Below are positions 52,684 through 61,481 of a stretch of 64,000 bases of DNA, piece after piece. Source of the DNA: CAZUAQ01 sp964618455 (lineage in GTDB: Bacteria; Planctomycetota; Phycisphaerae; UBA1845; PWPN01); contig CAZUAQ010000003.1 in NCBI GenBank assembly GCA_964618455.1, positions 62,001 through 126,000 on the forward strand, read 5' to 3'. Numbering within the stretch: the first letter of the stretch is position 1; every line of letters starts with the position of its first letter. The notes under the pieces are model-generated. The model was not told the DNA's origin, did no database searches, and saw only the letters and a program-made list of their open reading frames with translations. The translations under genes were made by a program, and so were the position numbers.

Positions 52684-53523
52684 ATGGCCAAGGCGAAGAA
52701 AGTTGCCGGGAAGAAAGTCCGGCCCAAAACCGCAGTCAAGAAGAAGTCAGCGAAGAAAAAAGCGGTGAAGAAGAAGGCGTCTCCCTCCGCGGCAGTACCG
52801 AAGGATCTCGACGCCCGGAAAGCCCGCGCCCGCAAAATCATCAAGGAACTGAAGAAGCTCTATCCCGAGGCCGAATGCGCCCTGAAACACAAGAGCGCGC
52901 TCCAGCTTCTGATCTCGACGATCCTTTCCGCCCAGTCCACGGATGACACGGTGAACAAGGTCACGCCCGAACTCTTCGCGATCTATCCCGACGCGAGGAG
53001 CCTGGCCGAGGCCGATCCCGCCGACGTCGAGCAACGCATTCACCGCACCGGCTTCTTCCGCCAGAAGACCAAGAGCATCATGGGTGCCTGCCGCAAGATC
53101 GTGGACGACTTCGGTGGCGATGTGCCGGATACGATCGACGAACTCACGTCGCTTCCCGGTGTCGCCCGCAAGACCGCCAATGTCGTTCTCGGCTCCTGGT
53201 TCGGCAAGAACGAGGGCGTCGTCGTCGATACGCACATCGGACGCCTCGCGCATCGACTGGAGCTGACCTGGTCGTCCAAGAATGACAAGGACGCCGTCAA
53301 GATCGAGCAGGATCTCACGCAGGTGCTCCCGCGGGAGGAATGGACCTACACCGGCCACGCGCTGATCTGGCATGGCCGACGCGTCTGCCCCGCGCGCAAG
53401 CCTAGGTGTAACGCATGCACGCTGAGCAAGCTTTGTCCCTCGGCGTTCACGTTCGACGCGTCGCCATCGGTTGACGCGAAGGCGGGCGGCGGCAAGAAAA
53501 AGGCAACCACACGCAAGGGGTAG
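52684..53523 (+). CDS. nth: Endonuclease III with lysine-rich N-terminal tail
   Basis: A 279-residue protein, longer than the usual 210. The first 40 residues are lysine- and alanine-rich (KKKSAKKKAVKKKASPS), like a histone H1 tail, and may bind DNA. Then ALQLLISTILSAQSTDDTVNKV, the helix-hairpin-helix LPGVARKTANVVL with its catalytic lysine, VVDTHIGRLAHRL with the catalytic aspartate, and the iron-sulfur loop C-x6-C-x2-C-x5-C (CPARKPRCNACTLSKLC). It removes oxidised pyrimidines and nicks the abasic site in base-excision repair. Confidence 0.93.
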   Translation: MAKAKKVAGKKVRPKTAVKKKSAKKKAVKKKASPSAAVPKDLDARKARARKIIKELKKLYPEAECALKHKSALQLLISTILSAQSTDDTVNKVTPELFAIYPDARSLAEADPADVEQRIHRTGFFRQKTKSIMGACRKIVDDFGGDVPDTIDELTSLPGVARKTANVVLGSWFGKNEGVVVDTHIGRLAHRLELTWSSKNDKDAVKIEQDLTQVLPREEWTYTGHALIWHGRRVCPARKPRCNACTLSKLCPSAFTFDASPSVDAKAGGGKKKATTRKG

Positions 53524-53528
53524 CAGGG

Positions 53529-53900
53529 ATGATACTCGGAAGACGCAAGGCCCCGGGGGCCTGGTCGCGCTGGCTGGCAATCAAGAGCCTCATCACCGGG
53601 ATCGTGATGATTCCCGCCGTCATCGTCGTCAAGCAGTACGGCTTGAATGTGCTGGCCGAGCAGGGCGAGGGACTGGACGTCACGCCGTTGCCCTGGGTCG
53701 AGCCGATCATCGCGAATTTCTATGTCCTCCCGCTTCCCGGTCTTGCGCTGGCTGTCTTCGCCCTCATCCTGCGTCCCGTACGATTACCCTTGGCAGTGCT
53801 TTCGCTCGTACTGACACTCTTCGGCGTCCTTCTCGTCGTCGCGGCACTGGTCGGCTCGCTTGCCCCATTTTATCAGGTGCCCCAGGACCTCACCGGCTAA
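53529..53900 (+). CDS. Small membrane protein of unknown function
   Basis: A 123-residue protein starting 5 bases after the endonuclease III stop. Two or three spans are visible: LITGIVMIPAVIVVKQYG and a long stretch from FYVLPLPGLALAVFALIL through LAVLSLVLTLFGVLLVVAALVGSLAPFY. No motif was recognised. It is probably co-transcribed with nth. Confidence 0.65.
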   Translation: MILGRRKAPGAWSRWLAIKSLITGIVMIPAVIVVKQYGLNVLAEQGEGLDVTPLPWVEPIIANFYVLPLPGLALAVFALILRPVRLPLAVLSLVLTLFGVLLVVAALVGSLAPFYQVPQDLTG

Positions 53901-53931
53901 CCTCGGATAAATCGGATTTCCTGAGATTTCT

Positions 53932-53961
53932 TTGGCATCCCGCGTGAACCGGGAGTATGCT
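53932..53961 (+). promoter_or_regulatory. Candidate promoter of the monohaem lipoprotein gene
   Basis: TTGGCA (53932-53937) and TATGCT (53956-53961) are 18 bases apart, in the 257-base gap upstream of the gene at 54158. The leader would be about 190 bases and would include the palindrome at 54100-54117. Confidence 0.4.
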
Positions 53962-54099
53962 AATAGTGCGGATCGTGGTCGGGACCTGGCATCTCTCATT
54001 TCACCGATCACGATGAGTTCCGTGCCTTTCGAGGCGAATCGATGGGCCGCATGCATTTCTTCGGCACCATCCATGAGTTCTGATGTGCATTCTGGCAGG

Positions 54100-54117
54100 T
54101 TCTGAAATATTTCAGAA
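54100..54117. promoter_or_regulatory. Perfect 18-base AT-rich palindrome (putative operator)
   Basis: TTCTGAAATATTTCAGAA reads the same on both strands without spacer. It sits 40 bases before the ATG at 54158, in GC-rich DNA where such a sequence is unlikely by chance. It may be a repressor or activator site; as RNA it would make a weak hairpin only. Confidence 0.5.
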
Positions 54118-54157
54118 TCGATGATCCGGATTGGCTTCGTTGTGCGAGAAAAGCGCG

Positions 54158-54787
54158 ATGCCGACCTCGGGGAAATTCTGCGCCCTCGTCTCCGCCGCGG
54201 CGACGATCTGGGCCGGCATCGCCGGCTGCGAGTCGACCTCCACGGCTCCGCCGGCGGCGATGTCGGACTCCTCCACCCGGATTGCGCAGGAGGGCATCCG
54301 CTTTTCGCACGACGAACCCCGCTCCCCCGAACACGATTCGCTGACGCTTCGCGGGCACAACCTTTTCTTTGACGAGGCCGCTGCCGCTTGCGCCAGTTGC
54401 CACGCCGTCGGTGGCCGGGGCGAACGCATCGGTCCCGATCTCACCGAGGTCGCCCGACGTCTCTCGTCGGACCAGATCCGCGAAGCCATCCGCCATCCCG
54501 ATCGCGACGTGACCGAGGGGTACCGTGCCGTGATGGTTTCGACGTTCGAGGAAGTGATTTACGGACGATTGGTCGCCGAATCGGAGGATGAGGTGCACAT
54601 CCTGCTCGGAGAAGACCAGATTGTCGTTGTTCAGGATCGCGATATCGAGGAGTTTCGCGAACTGCCGTCGATCATGCCCGCCTTCCTGCCCGAGCATCTG
54701 GCTGATGAGGATCTCGATGCGCTCGTGGCGTTCCTGCTGAACGCGGGAGAACTGCCGGACGAGATCCGACTTGTCAGTGCCGAGTGA
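54158..54787 (+). CDS. Monohaem c-type cytochrome lipoprotein
   Basis: A 209-residue protein from the ATG at 54158. The N terminus reads as a signal ending in WAGIAGC, a lipobox. EAAAACASCHAVGGRGERIGPDLTEVARRLSSDQIREAIRHPDRDVTEGYRAVMV carries a single CxxCH and the planctomycete haem-domain pattern in which I-G-P-D-L and the downstream Y-x-x-x-x-x-x-x-G-x-x-x-x-G region recur, as in PVC-type c cytochromes. A distal methionine may be in PSIMPAFLPEHLADEDLDALVAFLL. Probable periplasmic electron carrier; partner unknown. Confidence 0.8.
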   Translation: MPTSGKFCALVSAAATIWAGIAGCESTSTAPPAAMSDSSTRIAQEGIRFSHDEPRSPEHDSLTLRGHNLFFDEAAAACASCHAVGGRGERIGPDLTEVARRLSSDQIREAIRHPDRDVTEGYRAVMVSTFEEVIYGRLVAESEDEVHILLGEDQIVVVQDRDIEEFRELPSIMPAFLPEHLADEDLDALVAFLLNAGELPDEIRLVSAE

Positions 54788-54810
54788 TTACGCGCATCAA
54801 GAACTTCGTC

Positions 54811-57060
54811 TCATTCCAACGTCAACACCGGATAGAGCTTCGGCGATTTCTCCTCACCGATACCCGGCGTCCAGTCGATCCAGCCCTGACGTCCGCGCTC
54901 GTCCGTAACGCCGATCAGCACGTTGAGCCCCATGCGCGTGGAGGGTTTGCCTTCTTTCAGGAGCAGGTTCCGTGGAACCGCGAGTTCATAGGCGGTCTGA
55001 CCTTTCCGATGCGTTGCGGCGGCCTTGAGCGCCTCCCAATCGCGCTCCATCGCGTCCACCCACACATGCGTCACCGTGCCCGACTCCGTCAGAGCGACTC
55101 CGAATTCGACGTCGTCTTCGTTGTAGGCGGCGGTGGCATCGGCGGCGGGATCGATGGCCACTTGCAGGCAGTCGCCTTGCCAGATGTCCGCGCCGTCGTA
55201 CGTGTTCACGTGCGAATCGTCCGGCAGCGTCACACCGAAATAGAGAAACGCGTCATCGTAGCCGACGCGTACGTCCGCCCGCGCGACGATGACGTCTCGA
55301 GGATCTTTCAAATAGACATGATCGCGTCCCTCGAGCACGACCGTCGGTGTGGCGAACCATTCCTCCAGTGAACCATCCACGTTCACGCCGCTCAGTTTCC
55401 GGACGGAATACGCCAGCGACTCCGGTCGCGTGCGCTTGGCCCATCGCCCCCGGCGCACCCGTGCGACCAGTTCGTCATCAAAATGCCGCAGGAAGTGTGC
55501 GTAGAATTCGTTCGCCCTGTCGATCTCGCCCGCTTCCAGGAACATCTCCGCCACCGGACCGGTCACACTCGGCCACGCCCCCAGTGGATGCGGGTCGGCC
55601 TGGACGATGTACTTTACTGCCGTCGCCTGATCACCCGCCTTGTGCGTGTTCATTGCCAGCTCAAACGCCGCCGCCCGTGCCCGCATACTCGACGGTTCCC
55701 GCGCCGCCAATTCGTTCATCACCTGGTGGGGCGTTGCCTCTTCGCCGAGCTTCTTCCGGCATGTCGCGATCCGCCGCGCCGTGATCCGCATCAGCGGCGC
55801 CTTTACGTCCGTATGAATGTGCGCGTAGTACCCCGAGAGGTACGCCTCGAAATGCGCGATCGCCTCCGCCCACGCCTGCACATCCTCCGCCATGAACGCC
55901 AGCCGGTAGTGTGATCGCGCGGACCACTCCGACCCCGCGTACGTTTCGATGACGCGCTTGAACTCGGCCTGGGCCGCGTCGTGATCCTCGTTCAGCAGAT
56001 ACATCATGCCCGCGCTGTACCCGGCAAAGCCCGCGTCCTCGGGCGAGTCCGCCGCCTCCTCCCACGTGCGGTACGCCTCTGCCGCCGCCGGGTAATCATG
56101 GCGACGGTAATGGTATGCTGCCCTGGCTCGCAGTGCCGCCGCTTCACACCGCGTGGCCGACTCGTCCGGCAGCGTCGACGCGATCATTGCCCCGTTCGCC
56201 TTCACGCGCACCTCGGCGATCACCGGCCAGTGATCCGACAGGCTGTAATGGCCGACGTAGCTGTCCACGAACTCGATCTCCGCGTTGCCGAAGACGTAAT
56301 CGATCTGTCCGCCCAGCGGCAGCGGCCCTGACACCCCCGCCATGCCCTGCACCGTCGGGCACCGCCGACCATGCACCGCCTCACATCCATTCGTGAATCC
56401 CGCTTCACCGATGATCGGATACAGCGGTGAGTCCGGCGTCAGGTTGAAGTCGCCCATGATCGTTGCCGGCCCATCGAAGCGAGCGGCGATCTCCATGAAC
56501 TTCTCGAAGTAGGGTCTGGCATCTCCCGCCGGCCACATGTGCGTCATCATCACGCGGACCGGCGTGTCCTCGGCCACGTTGACCGTCACCTGACCGATGC
56601 ACCACCGGTTGCTGAACGGTGAATCGACGCACTCGTACGAGGAGTCCTCGATCGGGTAGCGGCTCAACAATGCCGGTGTAAACCATCCCTGTTGAAGCCG
56701 GAATACCGGCCACTTGAACACGTGCATCGGATAACCGCGATCGGCCAGCGCCACGCACAGCTCCGCCACGTGATCGCGGCCGTCGTGCCATGCCGTGCCC
56801 GTCTCCATCTCCGTAAACCCCGCCACGTCGACGGCGTGGTCAATGATCGTGTCCGCCATCTGACCGATCTGTTTCTCGCCGAAGGGTACCCCCGCCGCCG
56901 ACGCCACGTTGTACGCCATTACGCGGTACGTCACCGCCGCCCGGTCATCGGCGCTCGCCGAAGCGCGCTCCTCTGCCGAGGCCGCGAACGGCGACATGAC
57001 CAGCAGCGCGCACCAACCCATTGTTCCAAGTGGACGATTCGCCCATGTCCCCATGTCCAT
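54811..57060 (-). CDS. Exported EEP-phosphodiesterase / TPR / CBM9-like fusion
   Basis: A 749-residue protein from the ATG at 57060, with GAGGGG about eight bases upstream. A signal peptide (WCALLVMSPFAASAEE) precedes an endonuclease/exonuclease/phosphatase domain at about residues 45-300, shown by MAYNVASAAG, GFTEMETGTAW, GDFNLTPDSPLYPII and SLSDHWPVIAEV, the catalytic N, E, D-N and D-H positions. Residues about 310-560 are TPR-like helices (YHYRRHDYPAAAEAYRTWEEA). The C-terminal part from about 575 (VNVDGSLEEWFATPTVVLEG, DDAFLYFGVTLPDD, DIWQGDCLQVAIDP, YELAVPRNLLL) is a CBM9/DOMON-like sugar- or haem-binding domain. Possibly a secreted phosphodiesterase or DNase. Confidence 0.83.
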   Translation of the reverse strand: MDMGTWANRPLGTMGWCALLVMSPFAASAEERASASADDRAAVTYRVMAYNVASAAGVPFGEKQIGQMADTIIDHAVDVAGFTEMETGTAWHDGRDHVAELCVALADRGYPMHVFKWPVFRLQQGWFTPALLSRYPIEDSSYECVDSPFSNRWCIGQVTVNVAEDTPVRVMMTHMWPAGDARPYFEKFMEIAARFDGPATIMGDFNLTPDSPLYPIIGEAGFTNGCEAVHGRRCPTVQGMAGVSGPLPLGGQIDYVFGNAEIEFVDSYVGHYSLSDHWPVIAEVRVKANGAMIASTLPDESATRCEAAALRARAAYHYRRHDYPAAAEAYRTWEEAADSPEDAGFAGYSAGMMYLLNEDHDAAQAEFKRVIETYAGSEWSARSHYRLAFMAEDVQAWAEAIAHFEAYLSGYYAHIHTDVKAPLMRITARRIATCRKKLGEEATPHQVMNELAAREPSSMRARAAAFELAMNTHKAGDQATAVKYIVQADPHPLGAWPSVTGPVAEMFLEAGEIDRANEFYAHFLRHFDDELVARVRRGRWAKRTRPESLAYSVRKLSGVNVDGSLEEWFATPTVVLEGRDHVYLKDPRDVIVARADVRVGYDDAFLYFGVTLPDDSHVNTYDGADIWQGDCLQVAIDPAADATAAYNEDDVEFGVALTESGTVTHVWVDAMERDWEALKAAATHRKGQTAYELAVPRNLLLKEGKPSTRMGLNVLIGVTDERGRQGWIDWTPGIGEEKSPKLYPVLTLE

Positions 57061-57144
57061 CGGAAGACCCCTCGTGTCAGCATGACGATTCCAATGCATC
57101 CGCAGCGGCATGATAACCTCAAGCCGGGGGTCCGCCGACTGCTG

Positions 57145-57708
57145 TCACTGGCACGACGCTTCGAGTGGAGGGACGAAGTGCTCGATCGGGGGCGTGGTGG
57201 CGTGAGGATCCTTGGCGCGGTCATCCCATCGGCGGACCCGGACGGCGCTCTCGTAGAAGGGCTCCTTTTCGAAACGCGCCACTTCGTCAGGCGACATCGG
57301 ACCGCCCTGGGCCTGCAGGCTCTTGACCGACGCCGGCGAGAGCCCCGCTGCATAAGCCGGTTCCACCGCACAGAGATAACGCTTGGCCGGCACGTGCAGC
57401 CGCGTGCAATCGGCGACTTCAGGAACGAAGTTCTCCTTCAGCCAGAGCCACCCGAGACGCTCGTGTTCGTCATCCCCCGCGTCGAGGTAGGCTTCACCGA
57501 GGGCAAGCGTCTCGGGGTTGAGCAGATGGCCGATATCGTGGACCAGCGCCGCTGCCACCAGCGTTTCGGATGCCCCTGCGGCCTCGGCCAGCGCCGCCGC
57601 CTGAAGTCCGTGCTGCAACTGCGTCACCGGCTCCCCGAGATACTCATCGCCACCGCCCCGGGCAAAGAGCTCCAGCACGGCGGCCACTGCGTCAGGTACA
57701 AGCATCAT
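57145..57708 (-). CDS. PhnZ-like HD-domain oxygenase
   Basis: A 187-residue protein with GAGGAGG before the ATG at 57708. VTQLQHGLQAAALAEAAGASETLVAAALVHDIGHL holds the first histidine and the HD pair, and DDEHERLGWLWLKENF, VHVPAKRYLCAVEPAYAAGLSPASVKSL-type text and FEKEPFYESAVRVRRWDDRAKDPH are close to the phosphonate-operon HD family (TIGR03276-like), whose characterised member PhnZ is a mixed-valence di-iron oxygenase that cleaves 2-amino-1-hydroxyethylphosphonate. The partner hydroxylase PhnY is not nearby, so the true substrate may differ. Confidence 0.78.
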   Translation of the reverse strand: MMLVPDAVAAVLELFARGGGDEYLGEPVTQLQHGLQAAALAEAAGASETLVAAALVHDIGHLLNPETLALGEAYLDAGDDEHERLGWLWLKENFVPEVADCTRLHVPAKRYLCAVEPAYAAGLSPASVKSLQAQGGPMSPDEVARFEKEPFYESAVRVRRWDDRAKDPHATTPPIEHFVPPLEASCQ

Positions 57709-57784
57709 GTTGGCCTCCTCACGAGTATTCCACAGAATCGTTCACTCCCATAGAACCGCACGGTCACCCATGCCCCTTTGTTCA

Positions 57785-60700
57785 TCATCGAATGGCATGC
57801 ACAGACCAACCCGATCCACGCTGTACAGGCTCGATCCTCTCCAGGCTCTGCCGGGCATCGTCCAGTGTCATTTGCTCGATGATCGTCAGCGCGTTCATCG
57901 AAGGAATGGCAATCGTGCGCCCATCTAACGAGTATCGGGCTTTGGTCAGAATATGGGTGTCTTCTGCCAGAAAGAGAACAAACTCCCCCGTCGCCCCATC
58001 CGCCAGAACATGGCTGCCCAACGGGTTCACCCTGCGCTTGAAACCGATGTAGCGCCGGGCATCCGGAGAAATGGCGATCGGACTGGCACTGGATGGAAAA
58101 CGCCTCAGGATCGCTTTCTCTTCGATGGAATAGACTTCAACGATTCCCGTTTCCCAACCCACATAGAGGTGGCGGTTGTTCGGTGATACAGCCGCCGTGC
58201 ACAGATTACCGACCTGTGGGGTTTCAAAGAGAAGCGAGCCGGTTGCCACATCGTAAACGCGGACGGGCTGCTCATGCATGTAATCGCCCACGACGTATAA
58301 CGAGCCATCCGGGGAGATCCAGTACGAATTCCCATACTCGAGACGATACTGTTCGGCGCCGGTTGTCGAATCGTATCCGGTGGCCCCCTTCACTGCATCC
58401 GCATGGAACAGGGTCGAGGCGTCGGGTGTCAAACACCACAGACGGTTGGATCGCGCCCGCACCCCTTGATGGCGGTCGAGGGGAAAGCGACGAGCGATGC
58501 GAACCGGTTTCGAAAGCGTGGGCCCTTCGAGGTTGTAGAACAGGGCGGTCTTTCCCTTCCCGGGACGATCAAACGTCTTTTCGTATTCCTGCCAGAGAAC
58601 ACAGATAAGTTGACCATCTTCACGACTCGCAATGCCCCAGGGATCTCCCTGGATCTCGGGGGTTTCCAGCATTATCTTCTTGACCTGCCCATCCGGTGTC
58701 AGGCAGTGAAGATCCATCACGCCTTGACGGCGGACGCACGAGTAAGTGCCCTTCCGGCTCATGGTGATGCCCCAGCCGTGGGTTGGAATGCTTCGCTGAA
58801 GATTGGAAGGCGTCTCCGAGGAAGATGATGAGGAAAAGAGGCGTGCCTGAAAGACCACTGCCTTCGGGCCGCAGGTCAAGACAAGCATTTGCGCTTCGCT
58901 GTGAAAGGCCGCCAGAGACGCGCCAACGCGCTCGTGCGGCCACATGGAGGCGTAGGATGAGGTCATCACCGATCCGCGCTGGTCGGAGATGACGTTCATG
59001 GTGCTCTGGTCGAAAAGGTAGGCCAGATTCTCCAGGCGCGTCGCCTTCAGGTCTTCCAGTTCATACGAACTCTTCCGTGTGGCGATGACATCGGGACGGC
59101 GTACGTCATTGTCGGCCCGTACCAGGTTGTCCCAATGAAGTTGCCCGTCCCTGTCCTCCGCGAAGTAGTAGTGCCAGCCCGGCATCAGGCTGACGACGAG
59201 TGTCTCATTGTCGACATAGCTCAGCGCGCGGGCATCTTTCAAGGGGAAACGCCGCATCTCGTCCTGCCGCCACTTCCAGAGACGAACCGGGAGGTTGAGT
59301 CCGGCGAAGACCGCGATCGATTCCCCGTCTGGCGAAACATCAATGTCGGGAAAGGCATAGCTGTACTGCACGAGTTGCGTGAAGAATCGCCTTCTCTGCA
59401 GGACAGCTAATTCCGGCAGGCTCAGGACATGGACGTCACCCTCGTCGTTGAGGATCGCGAGGAGATCCTGCGCGCCTCCCGCGCGAAGCGTCGACACATC
59501 GGCGCCGGAATTGAATTTCCCCTGGAGTTTCAAATCGGGCAAGGCATATAGCTCCACCTTCCCGTCCTGACGCGCGAGGGCAAGCCGACCGCGGCCGGCG
59601 TCCACCATGTGGTTGATCGGCGTATCTTTGGGAATGCGAGCTACTTGAGTCCCATCGAGCAGTTGGTAAGCGATAAGCGCGCGATCCGTGGCCAGGACGA
59701 GGTGGAGCGGATTCCCGGAGAGGATCACGGCACGCTCGACAGGCTCATCCGAGATCGGGAAGCATCCGACCAGATTCCAGTGTTTTCGACTTGCCGCTAC
59801 GATCTGAGAGAGCAGGTTGCCGTACTCCAGGCGGACCTCCTGGTCCATGGCGGCAGAGACGTGCCGGTAGGCCTCGCGAAGATCGCCCATGGCGAGTTGG
59901 TATTGCGCCTGCGCGTAATGCGCCGATAGCCGGGCACGTTGCTCCTCCTGCTCGGCGAGCTTGCGCTGAGCGTCCGCCGCCTCTTCCGCCTGCTTGGCTT
60001 GCGCTTCGGCCTCTTTCGCCAGGATCTCGGCAGACACGGCACGATCACGATCGGCAACGGCCTTCCTCCAGAGAGTCGCGGACAACGTGGCAGAAAGGAT
60101 CAGCAGCAGAATGAAGCTCGCGGCGATCCCCGCCGGCCATCGGTAACGCCTCAATTGCTTGCGGAGCATGTAGCTGAGCGAATCGCGCTTGGCCTCGATC
60201 GGCTCGCCTTTCAAGTAACGAAGGACATCATTCGACAACTCGCCGGCGGACTGATAGCGACGATCGCGATCCTTGGCCAGTGACTTCAGAATGATCGTTT
60301 CGACTTCGTCATCGATTTCCTTGCGCATGGAACTTGGCCGTACCGGCTCGACTCGAATGATGTTGTCGAGCACGTCGCGCATGGACCCGGCGATGTCGTA
60401 GGGGAAGCGGCGGGTCAGCATCTGGTAGAGTATCACGCCCAGTGCATACACATCCGTGCGCACATCGATCTTGCTCGGTATACCCTCTGCCTGTTCCGGG
60501 CTGGACCAGGGCATACTGCCGATGAACTGCCCCGTCATGGTCATGACCTGCGGTTGAGAATCTTCTGTCACGCTTCCGGTCGCCATCTTGGCCAGCCCGA
60601 AGTCGAGAATGTGCGGCTCCCCCTCGGGATCGATCCGGATGTTGCCCGGCTTGAGGTCGCGATGAATGACACCGCGCAGATGAGCCGCGTTCACCGCTTG

Positions 60701-61297
60701 GGCAATCCGGGTGAACAGTTGGAGTGTTTCCTGGATGGAGTAGTCCCGGCTCTCCATGTAGGCATCCAGCGGCTGGCCGGAGATGTAGTCCATCACGTAG
60801 TAGAAGTTGCCGCTGGCAATGCCCGAATCATGAATGGGTACGATATTCGGATGTCGCAACTGAGCCATGATCTGAACTTCGCGCTCGAATCGCGCTTTGT
60901 CACGCTTCCCGGCAAAAGGCCCTTCGCGCATCACCTTGATCGCGACGCGCCGGCGGGTGGTCTTCTGAATGGCCTGGTACACCACGCCCTGACCGCCACG
61001 ATGAATCTCGCCCAGAATCTGGTAGCCCGGGATGGAATCGTTCACGGCCGATGGCGATGGATCTGCATGGGCCTCCACGCTGGAACCGTGAGCGTCCATC
61101 TCCAGTCGCCGCAAGTCGGTCGTATGAAAGGGAACAGTCTGCTCAGTATGGGGAGGGGGATCGGTGAACTGTCGATCATAGACTTCGCGGCAGGACGCAC
61201 AGCCTTCAAGATGTTCGCGCAGGGAATCGGCCGCCTCGCCGCGAAGCGAACCGGAAGCCAACTGTTTCCACTTCTTGGTTGCCGGGCAAACGCTCAA
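57785..61297 (-). CDS. Large Ser/Thr protein kinase with N-terminal zinc-finger motif and C-terminal propeller
   Basis: An 1170-residue protein from a TTG at 61297 with AAGGA six bases upstream. Residues about 1-40 hold LREHLEGCASC, the H-x3-C-x2-C motif of anti-sigma-type zinc fingers. The kinase domain at about 90-365 has the G-x-G-x-x-G-like GEIHRGGQGVVY, the lysine in RRVAIKVMREG, HRDLKPGNIRI and ILDFGLAK, then SSPEQAEG. One span (WPAGIAASFILLLILSATLSATLW, near 395) is followed by a coiled coil and a WD40-like propeller of about 700 residues. The cytoplasmic kinase should sense through the propeller. The gene for an ECF-type sigma factor lies 184 bases upstream on the same strand. Confidence 0.88.
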   Translation of the reverse strand: MSVCPATKKWKQLASGSLRGEAADSLREHLEGCASCREVYDRQFTDPPPHTEQTVPFHTTDLRRLEMDAHGSSVEAHADPSPSAVNDSIPGYQILGEIHRGGQGVVYQAIQKTTRRRVAIKVMREGPFAGKRDKARFEREVQIMAQLRHPNIVPIHDSGIASGNFYYVMDYISGQPLDAYMESRDYSIQETLQLFTRIAQAVNAAHLRGVIHRDLKPGNIRIDPEGEPHILDFGLAKMATGSVTEDSQPQVMTMTGQFIGSMPWSSPEQAEGIPSKIDVRTDVYALGVILYQMLTRRFPYDIAGSMRDVLDNIIRVEPVRPSSMRKEIDDEVETIILKSLAKDRDRRYQSAGELSNDVLRYLKGEPIEAKRDSLSYMLRKQLRRYRWPAGIAASFILLLILSATLSATLWRKAVADRDRAVSAEILAKEAEAQAKQAEEAADAQRKLAEQEEQRARLSAHYAQAQYQLAMGDLREAYRHVSAAMDQEVRLEYGNLLSQIVAASRKHWNLVGCFPISDEPVERAVILSGNPLHLVLATDRALIAYQLLDGTQVARIPKDTPINHMVDAGRGRLALARQDGKVELYALPDLKLQGKFNSGADVSTLRAGGAQDLLAILNDEGDVHVLSLPELAVLQRRRFFTQLVQYSYAFPDIDVSPDGESIAVFAGLNLPVRLWKWRQDEMRRFPLKDARALSYVDNETLVVSLMPGWHYYFAEDRDGQLHWDNLVRADNDVRRPDVIATRKSSYELEDLKATRLENLAYLFDQSTMNVISDQRGSVMTSSYASMWPHERVGASLAAFHSEAQMLVLTCGPKAVVFQARLFSSSSSSETPSNLQRSIPTHGWGITMSRKGTYSCVRRQGVMDLHCLTPDGQVKKIMLETPEIQGDPWGIASREDGQLICVLWQEYEKTFDRPGKGKTALFYNLEGPTLSKPVRIARRFPLDRHQGVRARSNRLWCLTPDASTLFHADAVKGATGYDSTTGAEQYRLEYGNSYWISPDGSLYVVGDYMHEQPVRVYDVATGSLLFETPQVGNLCTAAVSPNNRHLYVGWETGIVEVYSIEEKAILRRFPSSASPIAISPDARRYIGFKRRVNPLGSHVLADGATGEFVLFLAEDTHILTKARYSLDGRTIAIPSMNALTIIEQMTLDDARQSLERIEPVQRGSGWSVHAIR

Positions 61298-61481
61298 GGG
61301 TCATCCTTCAAAACGCGAGACGGCGACAGGAATTCGGGAAGTCCAGCCTCGAGTAATTCTATCAGATCGGGTGCCGGCCTACCGGCAATCGGCTCGAACA
61401 CAACGCGCGATTCCGGGGACACGACTCCCGATCGGCGGCCACGGCCAGGAATCCGCAGGACGTGAGGCCGCCCGCAAAGAC

